Positions 24,219 through 38,171 of a DNA stretch of 64,000 nucleotides are shown here, piece by piece. Position 1 is the stretch's first letter. Each line of letters begins with the position of its first letter. Origin of the DNA: Synchiropus splendidus (Eukaryota; Chordata; Actinopteri; Syngnathiformes; Callionymidae); assembly GCF_027744825.2 (NCBI RefSeq), contig NC_071342.1, positions 16,952,501 to 17,016,500 of the forward strand. Direction: 5' to 3'. The notes beneath the pieces are model-generated. The model was given only the letters and a program-made list of their open reading frames with translations. It searched no databases and was not told where the DNA came from. The translations under genes and the position numbers were made by a program.

Positions 24219-27200
24219 AATTGTCATTCACAGTTTGTCGGACTCTAATGCCCCAATAGTTGCAGTGGTTTATCTGATGTTATAGGCTAAATTCACATGG
24301 AGACGCACAGTTTCCTGTCCGTTCTTCTTCAGTGCGGGTTACAAATAAAGTGGGATGTATAGTAAAAATAGATCTGGGGCACTTACAAAACACTTAAAAG
24401 TCCACCGGTACGAACATGAAGTGGCATGTTTAGGGAAAATAGTAAAAAGACGTGGAACAGCCGTCCACACGGAGGCACGGGTCCGGCATTTTCAAACGAA
24501 TCAACTCTGGAACCCAATGTCAATATGTGATCTGATACGGCGAGTGAGGACGCCAGATCCACATGGCGTGAACAGACTATCCAACACAGAACTTGCATGC
24601 CACTGACCCCGTCTGACCACCTCATAGGAGAGAAACACGCTGAAAAGCTCCTTCATTTCAGGCACTGTTTTCGTCAGATAGAAATATAGAGGCGAGACCA
24701 ACTGGACTATAACGTCTATTTTGTTTCCTCTCATGTCAGCTACCTTTGACTACCCCTGTTGCAAATAAACGGATCTTTAGAATTGAGACATGAGTTATCA
24801 TCAGAAGTCACAGCTCTACTCCTTAATGCGTTGCACCTTTTCGAACGGGCCGTAACTTTGATGTAAGTAAGAAAAATAATCCTCATGAATATGTAAATTT
24901 CCATGGAGTACTTTTAATGTTAGACGCCTGCTTCAACGCAGGAAAACACTACACACGGCACACACTTGAAAAGAGGTACGGTTGGTGACCAATGAAGGGT
25001 TTTCTCAGCGTCCAACATGAGCGGCATCAGTGCTGCGTGACTGCACACACACATGCTGTTATGTTCTATGATCGAAGTGGAGAGATTTGATCGTTTATTG
25101 CTGGCGTCGCCGGGAGAGGTCAGCAATTAAAACACCAACCAGATGACATCCATCATTAGAGTGGATTTCCTCTGCTGCTCAATGGCCATTCATGCAAAGG
25201 TAATTAGGCATTTCTCCACAACAGTGACTGACACTAAGATTAACAAGCTTCTGGCCCACAGTTGAGTGGAGGTGAGAAATCTGCCATTATTGTCCAGATG
25301 ATGAACGAGATCCAGCCCGACCCGACGGCAGAGAGGAGCCGTTCTCATCGCGCCACGCTTCCGTGGAAATCCAGCATAACTTTGAAGTTAATAAAGCGCT
25401 GCTGTGATCAATAAAACGTCCCTGGCTATTTTAGTTCTGCACTTCCACGCGCCAAAATTGTATAATAAAGGCTGAAAATGGCGTCGCGTGTTGTTTATGT
25501 TGTTCACTCTGTTTACTGGCGCGCACACAAAGAGGCTCTGCATGTTTCCAATAAGCGCAGAAGTCGTCCTGAATGGCGGCAATAAAACACACAGATCTTG
25601 CAGGAATGTAAAAAGCTCCAGTAAAATAAAACGCAGAGTTTAATGACCATCTGTTGGGTGCTGATGCAGACCTCGCTGCGACATGCTTTGAGAATGATCA
25701 AAGGCAGCGTCCGCTCAGAAGCAAAGTAGGAGCACTGAGGGAAATAACAACCCGCCCAGCACAGGGGCATAATCCAGGAAGGAAGGTGCGCATAGATATG
25801 ATCCGAAATAATCTTACAAAGAAAGACAATGGAGCCATACACAACAAAAAAAAATATTGGAAAATTCATGTCACATTTGTGGTGGATTTCGGGCTAGGTG
25901 TCCCTTAACTTCAGGGCAGTGGGGCGTGGAGGACAGTGTTATTCTGAGACACACACTGCACACAATCATTGGCACCAGCAACAGGGAGAGTGGAAGGGGG
26001 GTGAGTGAATGAGAGGCATGATGGCTGGAGAACGGAGGACGACTGATGGGGAACTGGAAACCAGCAGGCCTGGCCTCAGTGGAGGATCGCGGACGGCAAG
26101 TGGGAGGTGTCATTTAGGTGCCTGCAGTGACGACTGACAGTAGTGTGGGGCGGCAGTGAGAGTGTCTCAACTGTCTGAATAATAATAATGTTTCTTGTGT
26201 CTGTGTGTGATGGGGCCCGACAGTGGCATGTTTGTAATGCCGTAAACATCCATTCCCTTAAGAAATGACCATATATTCCCTATACACTCCCTGCACACAA
26301 AGGACGTTGCCTCTGCGAGTGAAGCCAGCTCACTCATTCTCTTAGCAGTCATCACTCAAACAAACTGTAACTGCAGACGTCGGCACGTGAATCTTCCCAG
26401 ACTGCAGCACCTACATCTTAAATAAACCTTATTTTTGATCATCTTGTCTTTTCTGCTCGTAGCCTGAAAACAGGTGGATAACAATGCACTTGAAAACCAC
26501 AGTCAATGGCAAAAATAGAATACAAAATGAGTTGGTTCTTGAGCTTTGTTTACTATGTAATGCTTGACATTATTAATAAAGATTACAGGTTCGAGATGGC
26601 TGTCAAAATGTACATGCTGAGGGCCACACGCTAAAATAAAGCATGCCAGATGTTCTCCACGGACCTTTACCTTGAAATGTTGAGATGAATTTTCTGATTC
26701 TGAAGTACATTAGACATAAAATATAATGACTAAAAACTAATGTAAAGCTGAAAGCTAGACATCAAGCGTCTTCCGTTACACATAAACCACATTCCTTTCC
26801 GTTTTAAGAGTCACTGCCGTGGGCTGTGAGTCCATGACCGCTTGTAAAATGGAGCTTCCAGCATGCTGTTGCTCACAATAATAACTTCAGCGTAAAACAT
26901 TCAGTCTCACTTTCCTGGTCACATCTGCACTATAGCACTATGCCGTGTCTCCCATGACCAACACATCACACTGGTCTGAACAGTAGCGGAAATCCAAATT
27001 AAAGACTCAACCTCCGTCAGATTCCCATCACTCGCAGTGTATCGATATATTCAGTTTTCATGAAGGCAAAACGGAAATCCAACTATAAACCAAGTTGGAG
27101 CCCAGCGGAACACTTGAAAGAGTTTATGGGTATATTTTCCTTTTTCACACACCGTCTTTTGTTTACGACCTTCCTGAGGTGCTGTGAGGGTCCATTTACG

Positions 27201-29592
27201 TGTTGGGGGGTAGGACGCCTCATGACCAATCAACACTTAAATGAAGCATAAACGAAGGCCGAGACCCACACAGAAGAACAGGCTCGCCGATGCCTTCAGA
27301 CAGACGTCCTCAAACAGTGGGCTCTTATCTCTTCAAGGTTGAGTAAATAACACTTTTAGCAGCTGCAACACAGTCAAGACCGGAGCGCTGCCGTGAACCC
27401 TCTGCCTGGGGTGAAAGGAGCACAAAGAAAAGGATTTGACCAACAAGGAATTGTTAAAATCTGTCGAAAAGACTAACAGAGGAAAAGGCAGAAGCGACTT
27501 ACTTTCAGTTAATACTCAGCTCATTACTTATTTATTTATCTTTTGTATACTGCCACCGCTATATTTCAGCACTGTTCACAGTCAGAAGAAAGTTCTTCCG
27601 AAGGCAGTAGACAGTAGCGGCCTGTCATCCTCCACAACTTCCTCCAGGCCTCGTCCTTTCATGTACCCCGAACATGAAGTCTGGGAGAAGATACAACTAA
27701 AAGTGTGTAGCTAATCTTCGGAGCATCGTCTGGGACGTCTGTAGTTGCCAACATAACAATCTGATTGTTAAACCTGCAAGGCAAGAGGACCATCTTTGAG
27801 AGAATAACTTTGAGCTTTACCAACTCGCCTCAATAACTGAAGAAACAATTTCGGAGCCAAACAACTACTTTCGGTAAATTTCACACCTAAAAACGGCTGT
27901 TAAGGCTGTTTCTGACAGTAGATAACTCAATAGCTTCAACGGGATTTTTTTCTTCATTGCAAAAATCTAAAACAAAATAAAGTTTTCCTTGTACAACATA
28001 AAAAAATGAGAATATATTTCTAAATTGTGGGTGAAATATTATATCATGCAGTAAAAATAAATAAATAAAACGAAAGAAATAGTACCACAGATGTTTTTTT
28101 GTTTGTTTGTTTTGTTTATTTTATTCTATTTTTTTCTATTTTGTTTTTGTTCTGTGGCTTTTATTAATGCTACTATGCTCATTACATTCTGGCAAAATAA
28201 ACTTGTTCATAACCTTGTTTTGCCTCCACTGAAGATTAAAAAAAAACAAAACATTGGATTTCAATTAAATAATACTACACCTTTGATTTGAGAGCACACA
28301 GTAACCAACAAGTAATTATCAGTAACTGGGCTGTTATTTAACTCCCTCCACTGAAAGCCACTGTGGTTAATTTAACTTAGCCAACAAAGCTGCCCCAACC
28401 TTAAACAACCTTAAATCTAAGGATGTTGTCCACATAGCCTTACGAAACTATTCATCCCTATTAGCTGTCCAACACTGAAGTCGCCTAAAATCCCATGGCC
28501 TCTTGACAAGGCAACTACAGGTCATTGGAACAGCTGTGCGTACCTTCTTCAGCTAGTCTAAGTGCTGAACATGTATTTAAACATCCAGCCCCCCATGGCA
28601 CTCAAGAGCGAAGAACTTTGGGAAAGTGTCTGTTGGGTGTCGACCACTTCAGCCCTTGAGGGTGAGGAGCTTCTGTCTGTTTCCACAGGTGAAGCTGGCT
28701 GGTGGTGGGACCGTCCCAGCTGGTCTCAAAGGTCTAATCTTTCCCTCCAACCTCCCACTGTAAACACAAAAGCTCCCTGTGGTAGCAGCTCTCTGCTGTT
28801 TCACCAGGCCAAGGACTGCAGTCTGCAGAGGGGAGCGCTTTCTCACTGTGTTTGACCAACTTGTTTATTTTCCCTCCGCATGGGAAAGCGAGGGCAAACT
28901 CATTGGAAAGCAGTGTTTATCACAAGCTTAGAAATGGTTCCAGACAACACTGGTGTGTCAATGCGGAGCTGGAGTCACAGCAAAATGCTTGATTGAGGCT
29001 TTGGCTGTCTTGATACCGCCCCCTATAATGCCCATTATTACCGCTAAGTACGGCCCTCCATCAATTATGGCATGTGCTAATGTGAGTCGCACCGTGGAAA
29101 GCCAACATGTTTCAGCGGGCTCAATAGCCTAACTGCACTCTCCCCCTCACAAATTAATCTTCTTCGCAGCAGACACATCTGCACATGCACAACACCGAGT
29201 GGAACATATGTTCCACTTATAATTGCTTTGTATAAAACACCCGTTCTGTTCCATAATGAAACATAGTGTTAACAGAATACGTGGAATGCACTTGTTCTGG
29301 AGCCAGAAATACATTTCCCAGTACTAGATTTTCTGCAGTAAGACATTACATACAGCGGCCATTATTTCAATAGATCATTTGTAGAATGTGTTGTCAACAT
29401 TAATAGACAAAGAAATCAAATCAAGTATTTTTTGTATTTGGTAAAGCTAAATATTAAGAAGGAACTTAAACAACATAACAGATCAGTTCTGATTTAAAAC
29501 AGAAACATTAATGTCCATTTGATAAACATTTTATTTGTCAGCATAATTCTGCCTAATCTTATTTTGAAAGTCTGTCTTCCTGTTCTCGCCAT

Positions 29593-29593
<1 letters not shown>
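24219..29593. other. Gene-free stretch
   Basis: No coding segment was recognised. A strong acceptor (CTTCTGTCTGTTTCCACAG, ending 28689) has no matching donor downstream. At 25185-25210 an octamer-like ATGCAAA sits 2 nt before TAATTAG. T-rich sequence occurs at 28092-28150. A minus-strand frame (25513-25869, 118 codons) is unremarkable. Confidence 0.45.

Positions 29594-29623
<30 letters not shown>
29594..29623. repeat. T30 homopolymer
   Basis: Thirty uninterrupted T. No retroelement body was recognised on either side. Confidence 0.96.
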
Positions 29624-32600
29624 CTGAGCACAGCTGTGGGTAATCATCTAATTAGTATAACTCCTCTTAATGGCAACAAAGACAAGGGTTCTTTGTTGGA
29701 CTATTTTCTCCCATGTGTGCTGTTCACCCATCTTGGTATCTTGTCTGCTCTCTCGGTGGCGAGCTCGGCGTAATGTTTTCCATTGTTTGTCAGTGCCTTG
29801 CACCTTCAGATCTGCTTTTAATGTCTCTATTTTTTTTGTTGTTTCTGTTCCCCCTCAGTTTGCCAGTGCTGAGGCAACCTCCTCGGTCTCTTCTCCTGTC
29901 TAGACATTTCACTTCATGTTGGTACTTCATGAACATTCGGCTAGCTGGTGGAATACTTGGCTACACTTTTGAATTTTTTCACCGATCAAAGCTTACGTTT
30001 GTGTTGTGCTGCAAGTGACTTCCGGATGTGTGGCGCTAGCGTTGTCTTAAGCATTTCATTATGTTTAATAAAATGCCAACGAGTTATGTTGGTTGTTGCT
30101 TATGTATGTTTATGCATGTATAAAGTTTGTTTCATCGCAACAAGGCTACATTCCTTTCAAGCTGCGCTAGTTTGTGAAAATGAAAGCCGTGCGGAGTGTT
30201 CCCGCTAGCTGCTCCTGAGTCACCGCAGACATGCATGTCATGTCGGAAGTGAAAACACACACCGTGATGAGAATGGGTTCATATGAGCACCGCTGCCACA
30301 ACACGACATGCACACACATGAAAACATCCTGCATCCTCCCGGCAAATTTTGTATCACACAGACGCAAAAGGCACATTCCTGAGCATCATTTTTTAAATAC
30401 AATAATGAGCTAATTTCGTTTCTTTAAAATTAATGTTAGTGCTCTCAATACACAGGGTTAAACAGACATACACCTGTGCAACCACTATCAGTAGACATTC
30501 TGTTTCCGGTAAAACATCTATAAATTCAACAGCTAGCACAACAGACTGATGAAGCCATTGAGTGAGTCTATGAATTTTCCAACATGCCGACATGTGTTTG
30601 ATGATGAGACGAAGCCTGTTTTCCCTTGACACCTTTTCAGTTTTGCCTGCTTTGTGCTTCTGTAGTGAAAATGCATGAATATGCAGATGATAATGAGAAA
30701 GCATCACACAAAGTGGTTTCCTCCAACGACCACCCACCATGTCTGGCATCTGTTCTCAACCTCCATCCCACAGTGTACTCTGTTTATTCCTCTGTCAATC
30801 CTCACATCACCTTCTCTGTGCTCCATCTTTTATGCCGATTTACATCGCGCTTCAACAGTCTGTTCATCGTCCACCTTTACAAGAGTTTTTCACGGTTCTC
30901 TTCGGAGATCTGCCGTTACACGCTGGAGCTGCAAAAAGCAGGTGATAATGAAGTGGAAAAAGAGGATTACTGTAGGTGGAGTGGTGGCCATCATCCCTAC
31001 AGTACGACTCTCTCCCCAGGAAAGACACATGAAACGTCTTTCACCTCAGTCCAACTGGCTGTGTCATTCTCCACTAGCACGGAGGGATGGCTGCTGGCGC
31101 CCATAGGAAGCAACAGCGAGGGGGTTAAAGCAGCGACTGGCCTGGCTCCTGGGGGATTGTGCTGTTTCATCCTCTGACACCAGCCTGTTTATTCTGCACA
31201 GCCAGGCTGAGAGGAGCATAACAGGCGCATAGAAAGTGAACATCTCTACCGGGGGAACAAGCTGACACAGAGGAAAGATAGATAGGCTGAGAAAGAGAAA
31301 CCCCTCGTCTTCTCCTCGAACAAAAAGATGACAGCTTTTCTCTGGAGCTCTTCCCTCCCTTGGCTGAAACCTCACTTGGACGCAAGCCGCCTGTCAAGCT
31401 GGGCAAACTAAGCTGCCCCTCGGGAGACAAAGAATGCTTCCAAGTTTGACTGAGGTGGTCAGTGCCTCACTAGCGAAACCACTGACACACCAGAGCTTCA
31501 CACCCATGACTCATGTGTTGTCCCACTAGGTGATCAACACATGGCATTTTGTGTTGTCTTGAGGGACACATGAAGGTTCACTGAAGGCGAACTTCTGAGT
31601 CAATTTCACATGAAAACGATTTCAGTCTTGAGTACTGTTGAGGGAAATACAGTATCTTCATACCTTCACCTTTGGTCACAAGCTTTGGGTGGTGACCAAA
31701 AGAAGAGGTGGCTGTCAGCCACTGAAATAAGTTTTATCTGCAGGGCATCAGACATTAGAGACTGGGTAACAAGTTCTGTCATCCATAGAAGGCTCAGTGT
31801 GTAGCATCTCTGAATGCAGTCGGGAGGCCATGGGCATGACTCCCATATGAATGGCTATGACCATGTCCAGCGAAAATGGCTGACCAACTATGCATAGGGT
31901 AAACAGGGCCTTGTCTCCTGGATTTGACTTCCGCCAATGTGACTCAAACTCAGATCAAACACCAAAAATGAAAGGTTGGCTGGGATGGACTTGGCTGGTT
32001 ACAATTTTTACATGCTTTTTACATTTTTAGAAAGTATTTCAACTGCATGAAAGGAATGTAAATCGCAAGAATGAGGTCGGAGAAAGGCGTCATTGATGCC
32101 TTTAAGATAGTTTATCTAAGAATCAGAATAGTTTTATTGTAAATATAGATTACTTTCTGGATTCCTATCATGATATCTAGCTGCCAAAACCAGACACAAC
32201 TTAGTGAACGCCGACGTGCACGGGATTCATACAAATATCTGCCTCAATGAAGACGGATTATGAATTACATCCCGTCATACTGTGAGAAGCAATCGGATTC
32301 AGACTTCTTCATCGCTTCTGCAATATCATCTTTGGAATCCCCTGTGGCGATGGCCAACTCTCATGAAGCAGACTGGAAAAAAAGGCCTGGTGCTAAAATA
32401 CATATTGAGTGCTTGAAAGCAATCAGTGCTCTCTGTGATGGCTAATTCATGCGGGCGCAGCCTTATTGAACGAACTGTTAAAACGCAGCATCGTACTGAG
32501 AGCTTTAGAACACACGCCGCTATCTGTGAGCAGTATAGCAAAGGTCCTATTATAATAATTGATCAAAATGATATATGCTGCAAAGTGAGTGGGTGGTTTT

Positions 32601-33474
32601 CCCACAATAGAGATTATAGTAGTTTTATCACAAAGGGTTGAAGTGGATTATCACTTCTTTGTTGGATATTTCTATGTCTATCCAATATTAAACAAGACAT
32701 TTATTTAAAGAAACTATACTTGGTCCTGGACTGAGCTCTAATGGCAGCGGCCTATGTGCAGAAATAGTTCTTCTCCAGTGATGGATGGAAATAGTGAATC
32801 GCAAAGAAGGAAGCCTTGGTAATGAAATTAGTTGATATTTGACTTCAAAGGAAAGGAAAACAGACGGTGTACCTTTGAAACTCCTTTCATCATTCATAAT
32901 AACTCGCTGCCCGGTTCAGTTTGTGGATGAGACGACCCGCGTTTCTTTCACCGACAATACGGAGCTGGTCTTTGCTGTGATGGGCCCGGCAGCTTTTTTC
33001 CATGAATTCATTGTATCTCAGTTCCCGTAGGGTCTGTGAGTGGTGGCTACGTAACAGATGAAACGCAAACATTAATGTTGGAGAGTGAGAACGCGTCTTT
33101 ACCGGGAGGTTTTCAGGAGCCGCTAGTTGGAAAAGGACTTGGCAAGAAGTAGAAAATGCTTCCAGTGGTGGGAGAAGCTCAGGATATTTATGTATTTGCT
33201 ATTGTGTACACTGTCATTATGTTCATCTACATTGAGTTTCCGGAGTATGAATGAAAATCATTTTGGAAATCATCTTCACAATTTATATTTAGACACCATA
33301 ACCCCGCAATGAAGACAAAATATGGGCAACTACAAAAATGTAGTGCAGTAGTATCAGTAACTACATTCACAGAACATGGGATGCAAATCAAAATGTTACA
33401 ATAGTTGGATAAAGAAAATAATTAAGAGTTCCTCCGCTTGAATCTCCGGTCAAACTGGTGTACTTCCTGTCCAC
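29624..33474. other. No gene recognised
   Basis: Includes a plus-strand frame open from 30626 to 31177 whose first ATG is at 30671. It has no recognised domain, signal peptide or splice context, and a second long frame overlaps it (30675-31106), which argues for chance. A possible LINE tail remnant lies at 32118-32139. Nothing else is called. Confidence 0.5.
32118..32139 (-). mobile_element. Possible LINE 3' tail remnant
   Basis: AAGAATCAGAATAGTTTTATTG resembles the reverse complement of the CAATAAA...ATTCTGATTCT end of the retrotransposon at 24 kb and of related fish elements. It is only about 22 nt long, so chance cannot be excluded. Confidence 0.25.
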
Positions 33475-33705
33475 ATTTAGCACATCCATGAACCTGGTTG
33501 GTTGTTTTCATCATGTATTCCATCAGCAACACGGACTCTCCTCTGCAAACCATCTGGTCTTCCTAACTTTGTCGACTCATTTCTGATCCCCATAGTTGCA
33601 CAGACTGACAACCTCAGGATCTTCACCTCTGCCACTTGTAACTGCGCTTCTAGTCTTCTGGTCTCACTCGTGTCCAATGTAGTAACTTGCTCCTTAACTC
33701 TTCAT
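33475..33705 (-). mobile_element. Degraded LINE ORF2 C-terminal fragment (RTE/L1-type)
   Basis: Read on the minus strand, residues LEAQLQVAEVKILRLSVCAT and GIRNES match the conserved stretch of non-LTR ORF2 proteins of the form 'ELEVAEMKMLR...G.T..D.IRNE', just after the reverse transcriptase domain. Further on, CACATCCATGAACCT (plus strand 33481-33495) corresponds to the RFMDV end also seen at 62 kb. The middle (WFGHV region) is missing or scrambled, so internal deletions or frameshifts have occurred. No endonuclease or catalytic reverse transcriptase region is present. This is an inactive fossil; the clade is uncertain. Confidence 0.7.
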
Positions 33706-35152
33706 GAGTAAACAGTGCTTTTCAATGAAACCGCTGAATGATTTCAGACATTTTCCATCTCCCGTCTCAACGTGACAGACAATCTTGCATGTCAACGTAA
33801 GACCATTTTTGGTGAGCCATCACACTGTCCCCTGAAAGATGAAAAATCACCTTTCGTTTGCACCATTAATTTGTGAGCAGGTGGCTTGGGCTGCCAGTTT
33901 ATTGTGACCATGTCGATGTTACACGATGCCGTGATTAGTGAGAAGATGAGATCGAGGAAGTGGCCCTGCGAAGAACTGTCCCTGTCTGTCAGTTCTCATC
34001 ATCCCACCCCGATTCGCTGCAGGCAGTAAGTCCTAAACTGACCACTGAGTCAACTGACAAGGCTGCTCAGCGTCCACTTATCCCATAATAAGAATTCCTC
34101 GCCTGTGAATGTATCAAGACACTTGTCATGCGAGTGGGTGTGTGCCCGGGTGCACACGCGCTGTCACGGAGTGCTCAAGAAAACAGCACGTTTAACCCAC
34201 CCAAAACAAAAGCCACAATGAAATCTGTGGTGGACGCAAATGTGCTCTGACACCGGGGCTGGTAACGCTTTGAGACGTCTAAAGCTCGACAACTGACCCG
34301 GAAATGCTGGTGCACAGGGGGATGTGGGGTGCCGGTGAGGTCGCCTGTGATTTAACGTGGAAAAGAACCAAATTGACGTTTGCTTGCCTCCTTCTCCAGC
34401 CCTGCGGTGGGTTTCACACGCGGCGGACAATGGGGAGCGACAGAACAAGGCAAATTGTCATAAAACTGCACAGCAGGTTGATTTTTGGACAAATTAAAAG
34501 TTTCTTAAACAGACATCTGGGACGAAATGTTGCTGAATATGGCTGTCCCTTGTTTAGCCTCTTGTTTTCTCTCTCTAGAGCTGTTGTGGAGATCAAACAC
34601 TGAAGGAAACAAGCAGCTGCAATGTGTTTACAGCAGCCAGCCGGAGGGAAGCAGAGGACCTCACTGAAACACCACATATATTCATTTCCAAGTGATTCTG
34701 AGAAGTCAAAATGGGACATTATTAACTCGCCGCTTCCAAGTTATATCAGACTTTCCGAATCATATGCTGATGTAGCTCTATGATAATGGCGGCGGTGTTT
34801 GTCAGAAGAGCGTACTGCACTGTTAAAGCAAAAGTTTGAATGAAATATGATTAAAGCAGCGCAGTCTTCTGCAGTCATGAAGGACAGTGTGACCCGAGGA
34901 AAGCAATAAAGTATTTGGTGACATAGTATCAAGGTGATAAGGCAGATGCGAGTGAGCGGCACCTTATCGGTAAGATGATTAAAAAGCATAATCAGATAAA
35001 TACCTTCATTAGCATTCAAAAGTTTGAGCTGCCAGATTTACTAAAGTTGCCGCTGCATCACGACTCAACACATGTCATATCAGCGATTCTTATCATGAAA
35101 GAAATTTCACGAAAAATGGGGGGAAGTGGGTTCACAAGTTCAAAACTAGATT
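33706..35152. other. No gene recognised
   Basis: Unique sequence with short frames (up to 101 codons) lacking recognisable motifs. A motif-rich A/T segment around 34830-35030 could be noncoding conserved DNA, but nothing specific is called. Confidence 0.45.
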
Positions 35153-35278
<126 letters not shown>

Positions 35279-35539
35279 ATTTTTAATGAGGTTTCTCATT
35301 AACATAACCCTTTCCCCAGCCTCTCACCCTGAACCTAACTATCCAAAACAAAGGAGGATAGTGTGTTGTCAGGTATTGGTCCCCACGAGGCAGTATAAAC
35401 AAGTCCACATACAATTACACACAGATTACATTTACAATTCACAAGTCATAGGCAAAGGAAAGGCCAGTCATGACAGTGAAAGTGACTGACTTCTCTGCAA
35501 AAAAAGTAAAGAAAATTAATTAAAAAGAGTAAAGAAAAC

Positions 35540-35596
35540 AATAATAATAATAATAATTATTATTATATATTTTTATTATTATTAATATTATTATTT
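35540..35596. repeat. (AAT)n/(ATT)n palindromic tract
   Basis: AAT units switch to ATT units at 35556/35557, giving a 20-bp perfect palindrome (35547-35566), followed by further ATT units to 35596. Confidence 0.9.
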
Positions 35597-35814
35597 AAGT
35601 ATTACTGTTTGGTTTGCCAGCAGAAGTGGCTGATAAGTTGATAAACCAAAAACACGTTCTTAAAGATTGTACAAATTTCATGAACTGTGAATATTTGTAG
35701 TTATAATCTTACGCAATGCAATACAATACAAAATAATTTAATATAAAAACAAGCAAGTAGGAAAACAGACATGATAAAACATAAATCAAGTCTATAAAAA
35801 CTCATATTTCAGAT

Positions 35815-35965
35815 CTCCTCTGGTAGGCTGCTTCAGAGTCAAGGAACCCTCACTGAGAAGGCTCTGTCACCCCACGATTTAGGATCTTGACATTGGGACA
35901 ACGAAGGACACACCTGAGGATCTGAGGGTCCTCACTGTCTTGTAGCAGAGCAGCATTTCTACAGT
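35815..35965 (+). repeat. Degraded dispersed teleost repeat
   Basis: The phrases GGTAGGCTGCTTCAGAGTC, GAGAAGGCTCTGTCACCCC and GAGGATCTGAGGGTCCT occur in the order I associate with a common dispersed fish repeat ('GGCAGGCTGTTCCA...GAGAAGGC...CTGTC...GAGGATCTGAGGGTCC'). I cannot name the family or give its borders. Recognition is from memory; a repeat-library search would settle it. Confidence 0.5.
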
Positions 35966-38105
35966 GTGACGGGAGGTAAACACGTCACCGGTATCTTGAT
36001 GGCGTGTGTTCCAAATTTATCATCGTATACTCAGAAAATGGGCGTTTTTTTTAATGAAAAATGGCATGTCACTCAAGCAACCTCCATCCAGTCCTTCAAT
36101 AAATGCACTGCTGTTGAAACAACATGTCCTCAGACCATTACCAGAAAGAGAACAAGAGGCCAAAAGTGAATGGCAACATTTCCACTGAGATGTTGTCATG
36201 TTATTTAATTAAACAAGCCATTACCTGCTCACTGCAATGACTGAGCTCCACAACAGTCTTCCCTTGAGCGTGATAGTCTTTGTGCCGGTAAAAGTGAGGG
36301 TTTTTTTTCACTTCGCCTACAGGGCCAGAGATCAAATGATGCTGTCAACTGGCTAATGACATGGCTACCACAGGCGATGGCCGGCGGCCTGATTTATACC
36401 TCAGGAACATCCATGAATAATTCATTGGGAAAAGCGAAACAGTAAAACGTGACAAATCAGAGTACAACATTTCTAGGCCTTTCTCCCTTCACTGTAGAGA
36501 CTGAATGGAAATACTGAACAAAATGACACAGTCCGACCCCACGACTTTTTTTTTTTTGGTCTTCCCGATATCCATTGACCATTTGTTCTCTCTGTGCCAT
36601 TATAATGCAATTCCCATTCTAAATATGGAAACCCAGAATGAATGGCCCAATCGCACTGCATGAATTAGTGCATCCATCATGAGCGATTGGCCGACAGGGG
36701 TGAGCAGGGAGATGACATTAGAAAGAGCTTCCATGACTAAATCCCATCTCTCCCAACATTTGGCTGCACGGACAATGACCTTGTAGACTGATCGAATTGT
36801 TGTAAATTAGCTGCAAAAGGAGTGACTTAGAAATAAAATAAAAGGACTGACTCTCCTGCGCACGTTTCGATTTTAAGGCATGTGTCACGACTGAAATAGT
36901 CAAATGTGTCGCACTCGTACTGCAGCACACCTGAACACCAGCACCAGTTTATTGCAGGCGAATGTTTGCACTGTGCTGCAGCTGACTGAGCTGCACGGCT
37001 CCGACGCTGGCTTCCTCACTGATGAAATTGACAGTAGCTTCACAGCTTCCATCCCGTCTTCAGTCGACACAAGAGTCAGGGGAAACGTCGTTCGGCTATT
37101 TTTATTGTCATCCGCAGCTATCATCCTGTCACAGGTCTGGTTACACCGACATGTCAACGATTCAGTCAGGCATCGCTAACAGTCCTTCACCTCCACAATT
37201 GTCAGACTCTGATGCATCAATAACTGTGAATTAATTCCAGAAAAAACATTTACATTGGTCAGTTCACCAATCCCATATGCACCACATTATATAGGGCGAT
37301 GTCATAACCAAAACATCAACGGTGAAGAAGCCTAAATGAGACAAAGCTGGTGGATACAAATGTTTATTTGTGTTCCGTTCTACAGGAGCACCTCCATCAT
37401 TGCTGTGTCCCAATTCAACTTAAATTAGATTTTTCTGCTTGCAAATGTCAAAATACTATTAATTTTAAAAACTTGTTGTTCTCAGTACAACGGTGAGTTC
37501 ACTGAAAGAAGCATACAAGGCCCTCGTTTTTTTAAGTAATTTATAATATAAAAATAATCTAGTAGTGCAGTTATTTTTCATTTAGCCTGTTTTTTTTTTT
37601 TTTTTTCATCACTCGATCAAACCAGACACGTACACCCACACTTTATTTCTTCCTGAGTCTTTGAAACAATGGGGTACGACTTGCCTTGTCACTGCTGCAC
37701 TGATCGATGTTTCAGAACCTGAAGTATTCCTGAGGTACGAGGGCATGTATTATGGCTGCACACATACATGTGATTTTAATTTGAAAAAAAAAAAAAGTTT
37801 TTGCCTAATTCTTTCCTTTATCCGGCTCAGTCTCCATCACAAGTCCATTATTCAGCTTTTTCCGCTCGTGACTTGACCTCCCAGTGTATTAGGTAACTCT
37901 TGTCAAAGTGCTTCCACCAAAAAACTGTACGTTATGCAACCTTACTATTTAAATAAAATCTAAATTTACTGCACTTTCAGATTAACTTCTAATTTTGAGT
38001 GACTTTGAAAATACATACTATCTACATTAATCGGAAGATGAAAATATTTATAGCCATGACTGCCTTGAGTCACATTATATATATACTGTATATACATACT
38101 GTGCG

Positions 38106-38108
<3 letters not shown>
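35966..38108. other. No gene recognised
   Basis: Landmarks are homopolymers: T12 at 36546-36557, T17 at 37590-37606 and A13 at 37784-37796. Overlapping short frames on both strands at 36900-37234 show no family resemblance. Confidence 0.5.
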
Positions 38109-38149
<41 letters not shown>

Positions 38150-38171
38150 ACAACAACACAACAACAACACT
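38109..38171. repeat. Compound microsatellite (AT)18-(CAA)n
   Basis: AT units at 38109-38145 are followed by ACA/CAA-rich repeats with two ACACAACAACAA-type blocks to about 38171. Further interrupted TATA sequence precedes it from 38075. Confidence 0.95.

Noticed and set aside
28690..28764. Terminal exon after a strong acceptor, short frame ending in a stop
   Set aside because: No donor and no polyadenylation context; the 24-codon frame is too short to judge.
30671..31177. Plus-strand frame of about 168 codons from the first ATG
   Set aside because: No recognisable domain, a second long frame overlaps it in another phase, and its length is within chance expectation for six frames over 64 kb.
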